Origin: an uncultured Selenomonadaceae bacterium
GTDB lineage: Bacteria > Bacillota > Negativicutes > Selenomonadales > Selenomonadaceae
DNA length: 21,411 bases
Direction: 5' to 3'
Assembly: GCA_905235425.1 (NCBI GenBank)
Contig: CAJOKY010000007.1
Span: 1-21,411, forward strand
Both the position numbers and the translations under genes were made by a program. The first letter of the stretch is position 1, and the number at the start of each line of letters is the position of its first letter. Of this stretch, positions 14,890-21,348 are shown in pieces. Below the pieces are notes generated by a model. That model made no database searches, was not told the origin of the DNA, and worked only from the letters and a program-made list of their open reading frames with translations.

Positions 14890-14931
14890 AATTCCCATAT
14901 CACTCAAAATTATACAAGTGTTACGGGAATT
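14890..14931. promoter_or_regulatory. Imperfect 42-bp palindrome over the cydA -10 region, probable operator
   Basis: Two 16-base arms (14890-14905 and 14916-14931) match as inverted repeats at 13 of 16 positions, with the core AATTCCC / GGGAATT and CACT / AGTG, separated by 10 bases that contain the -10 hexamer. The expected transcription start lies inside one arm, so an RNA hairpin is unlikely and a DNA-binding site fits better. It does not match the Rex or FNR consensus. Confidence 0.55.
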
Positions 14932-14937
14932 ATTCAA
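14909..14937 (-). promoter_or_regulatory. Promoter of cydA
   Basis: On the minus strand TTGAAT (14932-14937), a 17-base spacer and a perfect TATAAT (14909-14914). The start point would be near 14902, about 54 bases before the GTG start. The 232-base gap 14849-15080 otherwise holds no gene that I can see. Confidence 0.72.
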
Positions 14938-15030
14938 GATTGACAGCGCTACCTGCGTTAATTATCTGAAAATATTTTTTACAAAGTGCGCAGACTTCAC
15001 ATTTAGACAGCAGATTTACATAGGGCAACA

Positions 15031-15046
15031 TTTACATATCTGTAAA
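15031..15046. promoter_or_regulatory. Perfect TTTACA-N4-TGTAAA dyad
   Basis: A 6+6 base perfect inverted repeat with a 4-base centre, between hslV and cydA. It could be a regulator site or a weak hairpin at the end of hslV; a GC-poor stem makes it a poor terminator. Its role is not determined. Confidence 0.35.
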
Positions 15047-15060
15047 AAAAATCTGATACA

Positions 15061-15085
15061 TGTTCCCTAATCCCTGTTCCCTATT
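15061..15085. repeat. Short CCCTAAT/CCCTGTT heptamer tract at the end of hslV
   Basis: Units TTCCCTA, ATCCCTG, TTCCCTA, of the same family as 17313-17441 and 21310-21348. The tract includes the hslV stop codon (TAG at 15081-15083). Confidence 0.8.
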
Positions 15086-15614
15086 CAAGCTCTTCAAGGA
15101 TAATGTTTTGGTTAGTGAATATGCAAATATCAGCCGCGATTGATAAAGATTCTTTTGCAATTTCAGCCGCCGACATTTCGGTATGTGCAATGAGTGCGCG
15201 ACCTGCCGCCAATGCATAAAAGCCGCCTGAACCTATCGCCGCAACGTCACCGTCCGGCTCTATAACTTCGCCGTTGCCTGATAACATTAATATTGTGTCT
15301 TTATCTGCCACAAGCAGTAAAGCTTCAAGCCGACGTAAAATTTTATCGGTACGCCAATCTTTAGCCAACGCTACCGCCGCACGCTGTAAATGCCCGTGAC
15401 ACTCTTCCAATTTTCCTTCAAACTTTTCAAAAAGCGTAAACGCATCAGCTACCGAGCCTGCAAAACCGGCTATAACTTTGTCGTGATAAAGGCGGCGTAC
15501 CTTTTTAGCCGTCGATTTCATTATCGTGCTTTGTCCGAAGGTAACTTGCCCGTCACCTGCTATCGCCGTTTTACCGTTTCTCTTAACTGCTACTATTGTT
15601 GTTGCTTGAAACAT
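15081..15614 (-). CDS. hslV: ATP-dependent protease subunit HslV (ClpQ)
   Basis: A 177-residue N-terminal-nucleophile peptidase. The sequence starts MFQATTIVAV; the mature enzyme should begin at Thr5 after removal of MFQA. GDGQVTFG, AGFAGSVADAFTLFEKFE, AIGSGG.YALAAGRAL and the C-terminal ILEELE are family hallmarks. HslV forms a double hexamer that needs the HslU ATPase to unfold substrates. GGAG lies 8 bases before the ATG, and the relic PIN frame ends just 5 bases upstream. hslU, which normally follows at once, is missing: after the stop come a repeat tract and the cydA promoter region. Confidence 0.95.
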   Translation of the reverse strand: MFQATTIVAVKRNGKTAIAGDGQVTFGQSTIMKSTAKKVRRLYHDKVIAGFAGSVADAFTLFEKFEGKLEECHGHLQRAAVALAKDWRTDKILRRLEALLLVADKDTILMLSGNGEVIEPDGDVAAIGSGGFYALAAGRALIAHTEMSAAEIAKESLSIAADICIFTNQNIILEELE

Positions 15615-15618
15615 TTTA

Positions 15619-15738
15619 TCAGCTCCATTCTGCTACTGTCATACAAGAAATTTTATCAAACTGCTTAAGCTGTTTGTCATTTGTCAAAAATAAATCGTAA
15701 CCGCTACAAATTGCCGCCGGTTGTAAAGCGTCGGCTAT
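15619..15738 (-). pseudogene. C-terminal remnant of a PIN-domain (VapC-like) toxin
   Basis: An open stretch of 39 codons without a start. It reads IADALQPAAICSGYD followed by LFLTNDKQLKQF and ends in MTVAEWS. The ADALQ.A.A helix and the TND motif (third and fourth acidic residues of PIN domains) are characteristic. The first two thirds of a normal 130-residue VapC, with the first acidic residues, are gone. It ends 5 bases before the hslV start. It follows a small antitoxin-like ORF, as expected for a decayed vapBC pair. Confidence 0.68.
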
Positions 15739-15764
15739 TTAATATTCTCCCCAACATTGCGGTC

Positions 15765-15890
15765 TTAACGCAATTCTTTAATATATTCGTCCAAAATCGT
15801 AATAATGAATTTTTGCCCTGACGACAAATTTACTTTTTCGGCAGGTACAATTTTTTCACCGTCATAAGTTGCAGTAAAAGTCTGCATCAT
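15765..15890 (-). CDS. Short antitoxin-like ORF (AF2212/VapB-type), likely truncated
   Basis: 41 residues beginning MMQTFTATYDGEKIVPAEKV, then NLSSGQKFIITILDEY. This is the beta-rich start of AF2212-like antitoxins, which pair with PIN toxins; complete ones run to about 65-75 residues, so this one is cut short. The start overlaps the trmFO stop by 4 bases (ATGA) and AAGGAG lies 9 bases upstream inside trmFO, so it is still well placed for coupled translation. The PIN remnant follows after 26 bases. Probably non-functional as a toxin control; it may be expressed. Confidence 0.6.
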   Translation of the reverse strand: MMQTFTATYDGEKIVPAEKVNLSSGQKFIITILDEYIKELR

Positions 15891-17230
15891 TTTAAAGCAC
15901 TCCTTGAAATAAAATCTTCTAACACTGACAATGCACGCTCTGCTAATTTTTCCTTGCGATTAGATTTTCTTACGCGCTCTTCAAGCGGCGGCAAAAGTCC
16001 GAAAGTGACATTCATCGGCTGAAAATTTTTAGTCTCCATCGTAATGTAATTTGCCAATGCGCCGTGACACGTTGCAGGCGGAAAAATTATCGCGTCTAAA
16101 CCTTTAGCCAATCTTGCCGCATTAATGCCCGCAACTAAACCTGACGCCGCCGATTCGACGTAACCTTCAACGCCGGTAATTTGTCCCGCAAAAAATATTT
16201 CCCGCGCAGATTTCAGCTGAAATGTCGGCAATAAAACTTTCGGCGAATTTATGTAGGTGTTTCTGTGCATAACGCCGTATCGTACAATTTGCGCCGATTC
16301 AAGTCCGGGTATCATTCTAAATACGCGCCGCTGTTCTCCCCACGTCAAATGAGTTTGAAAGCCTACCAAATTATACAACGTCGCCGCGCCGTTATCTTGA
16401 CGAAGTTGCACGACGGCGTAGGGTAATTTCCCCGTGCGCGGGTCTTCCAATCCCACCGGCTTCATTGGTCCAAAACGCAATGTATCTTCACCGCGTGACG
16501 CCAAGACTTCTACCGGCAGGCAGCCTTCAAAGAAAATTTCTTTCTCAAATTCATGCGGCTTAGTTTTTTCGGCGTTGATTAATTCTGCGCGGAAATTTAA
16601 ATATTCTTCACGCGTCATTGGGCAGTTTATATAGGCATTTTCCGAGCCGTCGCCTAATTCCGCACCTTTGCCGTACCGTGACGCCTTGTAAGCCTTATCG
16701 AAGTTCACTGAATCAAGTGTGACTATAGGCGCCGCCGCGTCGTAAAAATAAAATTCATCGCCGCCGGTAAGCCGCTTAATCTCCTCCGCTAATAATCCCT
16801 CTGTCAAAGGACCGCTTGCAATTATTAAAATGTCGTCGGAATTTAAAATTGATTCTAAGTTCGTAATTTCTTCCCGCGCGAAGGTTATGTTGGACAGGGA
16901 TTTAACTTTTTGCGTCACGGCTACGCTGAACTTTTCGCGATCTACGGCAAGTGCGCCGCCTGCAGGAATTTTATTTTCATCAGCGGCAGACATTATCACT
17001 GAATTAAGCCGCCGCATTTCTTCTTTAAGCACACCTACAGCGTTTGAAAGTCCCGCCGCACGAAGAGAGTTACTGCAGACAAGTTCGGCGAAATATTCTG
17101 TTTTATGCGCGGGAGTTTGTTTAACAGGACGCATTTCATGCAAAATGACTTCGACGCCGCGCCTTGCAACTTGAAATGCCGCTTCACTGCCTGCAAGTCC
17201 TGCGCCAATTATATGTACTTTTTTATTCAC
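15887..17230 (-). CDS. trmFO: Methylenetetrahydrofolate--tRNA-(uracil-5-)-methyltransferase TrmFO
   Basis: A 447-residue flavoprotein that makes the ribothymidine at position 54 of tRNA using methylene-tetrahydrofolate and reduced FAD. The FAD-binding GAGLAGSE is at 9-16, and VCSNSLR (Cys52) and FEGCLPVEVLASRG carry the two conserved cysteines. EGYVESAASGLVAGINAARL is the usual C-terminal flavin segment. Typical length. The start is GTG at 17230; the sequence before it is an AGTGAGT-type repeat, and the nearest Shine-Dalgarno-like bases (TAGGTAG) belong to that repeat. trmFO between topA slot and hslV is the usual Firmicutes order, except that a recombinase gene (xerC/codV) often found here is absent. 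Confidence 0.95.
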   Translation of the reverse strand: MNKKVHIIGAGLAGSEAAFQVARRGVEVILHEMRPVKQTPAHKTEYFAELVCSNSLRAAGLSNAVGVLKEEMRRLNSVIMSAADENKIPAGGALAVDREKFSVAVTQKVKSLSNITFAREEITNLESILNSDDILIIASGPLTEGLLAEEIKRLTGGDEFYFYDAAAPIVTLDSVNFDKAYKASRYGKGAELGDGSENAYINCPMTREEYLNFRAELINAEKTKPHEFEKEIFFEGCLPVEVLASRGEDTLRFGPMKPVGLEDPRTGKLPYAVVQLRQDNGAATLYNLVGFQTHLTWGEQRRVFRMIPGLESAQIVRYGVMHRNTYINSPKVLLPTFQLKSAREIFFAGQITGVEGYVESAASGLVAGINAARLAKGLDAIIFPPATCHGALANYITMETKNFQPMNVTFGLLPPLEERVRKSNRKEKLAERALSVLEDFISRSALK

Positions 17231-17446
17231 AACTACCTACTCACTATTCACAGATTTTAGGGTTTAGGTGTTAGCTGTTAGCTATTAGCTATTAGCTGTT
17301 AGCTGTTAGCTAATCCCTGATCCCTGTTCCCTAATCCCTGTTCCCTGATTAGCTGTTAGCTATTAGCTATTAGCTGTTAGCTGTTAGCTGTTAGGTTTTA
17401 GCTGATCCCTGTTCCCTAATCCCTAATCCCTGTTCCCTGTTACCTC
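17231..17446. repeat. Long compound heptamer tract (TTAGCTG, CCCTGTT, CCCTAAT, AGTGAGT families)
   Basis: More than 200 bases between trmFO and the TopA-like gene are almost wholly 7-bp units: AGTGAGT-type at the trmFO start, two blocks of TTAGCTG/TTAGCTA, and two blocks of CCCTAAT/CCCTGTT. The last block runs into the stop codon of the TopA-like gene (TAA, 17440-17442). I see no gene or clear promoter in it. Confidence 0.92.
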
Positions 17447-19056
17447 TTCTTAGCCTCTGCACGCTTTTTAGCCTCGTCAAGAATTTTATTAATCGGATGA
17501 TTCTTTCGCGACGGACAATTTTCATTGCCACAATAAAACATTGGCGTACGATTTTTAAACCTGCGCGTAAACATTGTAGCGCCACAAACTTTACACGGCG
17601 TATTCTGCGGCTCATCCCACGTATGAAAATCGCAAAGGGGATAATGTTCACAGCTATACAATGACCTGCCGTGTTTAAATTCTCTTTTCGTAAGGTGTTC
17701 GCCGCATTTTGGACACTTATACTCAAGCTTATGCACAATCGGCTTTGTATTCTTACATTCGGGATAATTCGCGCAGGCAAGAAAAACACCGTACCGACCG
17801 CGCTTTATAAGCATTGGGTGACCGCATTTTTCGCAAACTTCGCCGCTTTCAACTTCCGGCTCTTCCTGCGGCGTAGCATCTTCACCGAGTTCAGACATTG
17901 CCTTATCAAAATTTTTGTTGAAGTCGTCACAATAATTTTCAATGACAGATTTTTTATCTGCGCGTCCGGCGGAAATGTCGATAACCTGCGCGGAAATTTT
18001 TTTGTAGCTGTCAACGCTGAAATCTTCGTCAAAAAATCCTGCAAGCGCGTCCAATACGCGGCGTCCCAAATCAGTCATCTTGAAAATACCGTCCGCCGGT
18101 TCAATGTATTTACGCTTAATAAGGCTGGCAATGCCGATTGAATAAAAATCAGCCCAATCAATGCCGAGACTTTCAAGCTTAATCATCATGGATAAATCGG
18201 AGCAATCGGCAGGTGAAGAAATTTTTTCAGCGTTGTTAATGCTTGAATGAATCAGTTTATACAGCTTGAATTGGTTATCAGTCAAGTACGGTTTGACACT
18301 TTCCGGCATACGATTTTCAGCAGACAATTTAATTTCGCCGCATGGACAGGTTATCAAGCCGCCGTAACCTTCCTTTTCAAAATTTATTCCTTCAAAAAGT
18401 TGTTCGGCAAGCAGGCGCGTTTTTGATGTAGAAAAATTTAAATCTTTCAAGGCAAGCATTTGCAATTTGGCGTAGGTAAATTTTTCGTCAAGCATAATTT
18501 CCGCGCATGGTTCAAAGTTTTTTATAAGGTTTAAAAGCATTGCGCGAAACCTGCCGACCTTCGTACCGCGATAAATTTTAAATGAAAAGTATTCGCCTAT
18601 TTTGTGACTTACGAGCTTGTCAATAATCTGTTTGGCTTGGAAGGCGTCCGCCGCCTTATTGTCAATGGGACATGCATTTTCTAACGCACTTTTAACGGCG
18701 TCTTTAGTCATCTCTTCAAAATACATTCGGCAGTTGGAATTTGGATTAATGCCAAAAATTTCACAGTACTGCCGCGCCAAAAATTCTCCGCGCAGATCGG
18801 GATTTGTTGCCAAAAAAATTCTTCGTGCCCTTAATGTTTCGCGTTTCAATTCGGCAAGCAAGGAACCTTGACCGCGCACCGTGATATAATCCGGCAAGTA
18901 ATTTTCGTCAATGCCGATTCGGCTTTTTGGCAAGTCTTTCAAAAATCCTTCGGTTGACATTACCGCGTATGAATGTCCCAAAAATTTTTTAAGCGTCCTT
19001 GCTTTTCCTGCGCTTTCGGTAAGTATCAGCGACTTCAAACTTTTTTTCACTGCCAT
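17440..19056 (-). CDS. TopA-like protein with ruined active site (type IA topoisomerase pseudoenzyme)
   Basis: 538 residues instead of about 690-700, an intact frame in the normal topA position between dprA and trmFO. The TOPRIM part is recognisable: LILTESAGKARTLKKFLG (Glu14 kept), DLPKSRIGID, and FLATNPDLRGE at 82-91, where TopA has ATDxDREGE: the first Asp is Asn85 and the Arg-Glu pair is Leu-Arg. The active-site tyrosine segment GLITYMRTDS is GLITCPCGEI (Cys237 replaces the Tyr). The HEAIRP motif and roughly 100 residues of the central domain are missing; a winged-helix-like piece (LESLGIDWADFYSIGIASLIKRKYI) remains. Three C4 zinc ribbons are intact (Cys408-434, 448-475, 488-514). It cannot be a working topoisomerase by the known mechanism; DNA or RNA binding through the ribbons is plausible. 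AAGGAG lies 12 bases before the ATG. Confidence 0.85.
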   Translation of the reverse strand: MAVKKSLKSLILTESAGKARTLKKFLGHSYAVMSTEGFLKDLPKSRIGIDENYLPDYITVRGQGSLLAELKRETLRARRIFLATNPDLRGEFLARQYCEIFGINPNSNCRMYFEEMTKDAVKSALENACPIDNKAADAFQAKQIIDKLVSHKIGEYFSFKIYRGTKVGRFRAMLLNLIKNFEPCAEIMLDEKFTYAKLQMLALKDLNFSTSKTRLLAEQLFEGINFEKEGYGGLITCPCGEIKLSAENRMPESVKPYLTDNQFKLYKLIHSSINNAEKISSPADCSDLSMMIKLESLGIDWADFYSIGIASLIKRKYIEPADGIFKMTDLGRRVLDALAGFFDEDFSVDSYKKISAQVIDISAGRADKKSVIENYCDDFNKNFDKAMSELGEDATPQEEPEVESGEVCEKCGHPMLIKRGRYGVFLACANYPECKNTKPIVHKLEYKCPKCGEHLTKREFKHGRSLYSCEHYPLCDFHTWDEPQNTPCKVCGATMFTRRFKNRTPMFYCGNENCPSRKNHPINKILDEAKKRAEAKKR

Positions 19057-19079
19057 AAAAAAACCATTCTCCTTAAAAT

Positions 19080-19203
19080 TTTAGTAAGTAGTGAGTAGTG
19101 AGATAGTGAGTAGTGAGATAGTGAGTAGTGAGGTAGTAAGTAGTGGAAAATACCACTTACTACTTACTACTTACTATTTACTACTTACTAAAGATAGTGA
19201 GTA
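19080..19203. repeat. AGTAGTGAG / ACTTACT inverted heptamer tract
   Basis: Left part consists of AGTAGTG-type units, right part of ACTTACT-type inverse units; the ends 19080-19092 and 19180-19192 are a perfect 13-bp inverted repeat, and the centre (GTGG...CCAC) can also pair. It fills the gap between dprA and the TopA-like gene and may act as a terminator or RNA-stability hairpin (inference). No gene is seen. Confidence 0.88.
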
Positions 19204-19213
19204 ATTTTACAAG

Positions 19214-20356
19214 CTACCCCCTGGTATATTCTCCGTCTTTTTCGACGATAATATTTTTTAATCCAAGTTGCGTTAAAATCAAATCAATTTCAGAAGGTGA
19301 AACCTCATCAACCTCCATTAAAATTTCGTCAATGGTAATAAAATCGCCTGAAGGTATCGCGTCAAAAACCTTTTTCTCGACGCCTTCAAGCTTTGCAATT
19401 TCATTATCAATATTTTTCCTGCTGCCGACAATTTTTATATCGCCGCTTAAATTTTCTGCAATACGTTTATTTTCTACAAGCGATTTATTCGGCGTCATTT
19501 TGTAATATTCCAAAATATCATCAGCACTTTTAATTAAAATCACGCCGTCGCGTATAAGTTCGTGACAGCCTACACTTTTAGGTGAATCAACTCTGCCCGG
19601 TACCGCAAAAACGTCACGTCCGTAATCGCCGGCATAACCGCACGTTATCAAAGCGCCGCTTTTATGTCCTGCCTCAACTACAATCACTCCGCGTGAAAGT
19701 CCGGCAATAATCCTGTTGCGCGGCGGAAATGTTTCGGCAGAAGGTTTTTGACTCGGTTTGTAATCAGTCATAACGACACCGTTTTCAGCTATTTTACGAA
19801 TAAAATCAGCGTTGCCGTTTGCAAAGGCGTAGGCAATACCGCAACCTAAAACTGCAACCGTCCGCCCGTACTGCATCGCGCCTTCATGCGAAAATGTATC
19901 AATGCCGCGCGCCGCACCGCTGACAATGGTAAGCCCTGCGGCGGCAAGCTCTGATGCTATTTCCTGCGCAACTTTTTTACCATATTCAGTATTATTGCGC
20001 GTCCCGACCATTCCGATTCTGTCCGCGAAAGGTTCAAGCTTTCCATAATAATAAAACACGGCAGGCGGCGATTTAATCTCTTTTAAAATCGGCGGATAAT
20101 CATCATCAACTATACTGCAGAGTTTAATTTTTTCTTCCGCGCAGTATGCTATTAATTTTTCGACGGCATGGGGATTTCTTTGGCGAAATTCCAAAAAAGA
20201 TTTTAATGCATCTTTAGGCAACCCCGCCTGTTCAATATCGCCTTGCTCCGCCGTCCAAACAGTTTGAGCAGTGCCGAAATGCTTAATCAAATTTCTTATG
20301 CGGGCGCTACCCAATCCTTTAGCCGCGCTTATGACTGCAATGTAATATTTCTCCAA
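19214..20356 (-). CDS. dprA: DNA-processing protein DprA
   Basis: A 380-residue protein that loads RecA on incoming single-stranded DNA during natural transformation. N-terminal helix-hairpin-helix part (about 1-65), Rossmann-like DprA core with SGAARGID (146-153) and FPPRNRIIAGLS (210-221), and a C-terminal winged helix (about 325-380, KKVFDAIPSGDFITIDEIL). All core motifs are present. The start appears to be TTG at 20356, inside the end of the upstream gene, an overlap of 28 bases; the exact start is uncertain because the ribosome binding site (GTGGA) is weak. The downstream partner topA slot is occupied by the TopA-like pseudoenzyme. Confidence 0.93.
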   Translation of the reverse strand: MEKYYIAVISAAKGLGSARIRNLIKHFGTAQTVWTAEQGDIEQAGLPKDALKSFLEFRQRNPHAVEKLIAYCAEEKIKLCSIVDDDYPPILKEIKSPPAVFYYYGKLEPFADRIGMVGTRNNTEYGKKVAQEIASELAAAGLTIVSGAARGIDTFSHEGAMQYGRTVAVLGCGIAYAFANGNADFIRKIAENGVVMTDYKPSQKPSAETFPPRNRIIAGLSRGVIVVEAGHKSGALITCGYAGDYGRDVFAVPGRVDSPKSVGCHELIRDGVILIKSADDILEYYKMTPNKSLVENKRIAENLSGDIKIVGSRKNIDNEIAKLEGVEKKVFDAIPSGDFITIDEILMEVDEVSPSEIDLILTQLGLKNIIVEKDGEYTRG

Positions 20357-21276
20357 AATTCCACTTCCGTAGACTCGAAAATATTTTTAGTGTCTTGATT
20401 CTGCCTGTACGTGAAAATCGCGTTCAAAAATTTTGGATTAGGTACCGCCGAAACTTTGTAAACCTTTTCATCTTCGTAACCTTCCGGCAAGTCTTTGTAC
20501 TCGTCGGAATTTGTAAAGTTTTTCCATTCGTCTTCAAGTGCGCGAATCGTCATGATAAATTTTTCCAAAATGCCCTGCGGTGTGTCTTTTTCAGCATTGG
20601 AATTTGAATCTGCGCGGGAATTGTTTTCGGTAGCAAATTTATTTTCAGAAGTACTTGCATTTGAAGATTGAAAATTATCGCCGGCAGAAATATTTTCAGC
20701 ACCGGTTGAAATGTCGCCTGCAGAAGTTGAGATATCGCCGGTTGAAATATTTTCAGCACCTGCCGAAATATTTGTAGCAGATACAGAAACTTCCCCGCCT
20801 GCAGACATTGAAACACCTGCTGACATTGTACCGCCTGTCGCACCTTTACAAGCGGCAATTTCGGCGCTGGCTTCAGCCGACGCCTTTACCATTGCGCGAG
20901 TGAGAATTTGCCGTGCTTCCTGCTTAGTCTTAGCGCCTTTCAATTCGGCTTTAAGTTCTTCGCGTGCATCTTCTGCGTGCTGTGCCTTCTTGTAAAGGTC
21001 TTTGTCGTTGACGCGCAGAAATCCCATTTCCTCATCAGAAAGTTTTTTACCGTTCATCAATTTCTGCTTAATTGTACTAAGACGCGCGGCTTTAACTTCT
21101 TCGGCAGATTTTTTACTTGCCTCACGAATTTGGTCAAACATTGTGGAATGCGTAAAGCTTAAATTGCCGTTACCGTCCGTGATACGCTGTCCCGTTTTGA
21201 TTTTGTAATTTGCGGCGAACATCAAATTTTTTTGTTTAAGGTACGAGCCGACCTTACCGATAGCCATGAAATCCAT
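20329..21276 (-). CDS. Unknown protein with conserved-looking ends and Ser/Ala/Gly low-complexity middle
   Basis: 315 residues. I do not recognise a characterised family. Residues 1-50 are mixed, 50-145 are charged helices (REASKKSAEEVKAARLSTI, KLSDEEMGFLRVNDKDLYKKA, AEDAREELKAELKGAKTKQE), 145-230 are low complexity with recurring AENIS and SAGDIST blocks, and 232-315 form a second ordered part (GILEKFIMTIRALEDEWKNF, then DLPEGYEDEKVYKVSAVPNP). No signal peptide or membrane helix. AAGGAGG lies 8 bases before the ATG. Its end overlaps the dprA start by 28 bases, so the two are likely in one operon. A flexible linker between two helical domains is the best description. Confidence 0.7.
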   Translation of the reverse strand: MDFMAIGKVGSYLKQKNLMFAANYKIKTGQRITDGNGNLSFTHSTMFDQIREASKKSAEEVKAARLSTIKQKLMNGKKLSDEEMGFLRVNDKDLYKKAQHAEDAREELKAELKGAKTKQEARQILTRAMVKASAEASAEIAACKGATGGTMSAGVSMSAGGEVSVSATNISAGAENISTGDISTSAGDISTGAENISAGDNFQSSNASTSENKFATENNSRADSNSNAEKDTPQGILEKFIMTIRALEDEWKNFTNSDEYKDLPEGYEDEKVYKVSAVPNPKFLNAIFTYRQNQDTKNIFESTEVEFWRNITLQS

Positions 21277-21309
21277 TTTTAAAACCTCCTTGTTTTTTGA
21301 CAGATATTG

Positions 21310-21348
21310 ACTAATCCCTAGCCCCTAGAACCTAGCCCCTAATACCTA
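21310..21348. repeat. CCCCTAG/CCTAATA heptamer tract
   Basis: Units CTAATCC, CTAGCCC, CTAGAAC, CTAGCCC, CTAATAC between the unknown gene and the gene entering from the right. Its right end includes that gene's TAG stop (21346-21348). Confidence 0.85.

Noticed and set aside
14909..15046. Rex or FNR operator at the cydA promoter
   Set aside because: Neither the TTGTGA-type Rex dyad nor the TTGAT-N4-ATCAA FNR site is present; only unrelated palindromes are seen.
17231..17446. Possible CRISPR array in the repeat-rich gap
   Set aside because: There are no spacers of even length between fixed repeats; the whole tract is short-period tandem repeat.
17671..18141. Plus-strand 156-codon frame opposite the TopA-like gene
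   Set aside because: It is antisense to the recognisable zinc-ribbon region and has no supporting start signal.
17440..19056. The TopA-like gene as an ordinary pseudogene or sequencing error
   Set aside because: There is no frameshift or internal stop, the changes are point replacements and in-frame losses, and all three zinc ribbons are intact, so a maintained protein is the better reading.
19047..19067. Six-codon leader ORF overlapping the start of the TopA-like gene
   Set aside because: Its ATG is only one base from the AAGGAG site, too close for initiation, and nothing else supports it.
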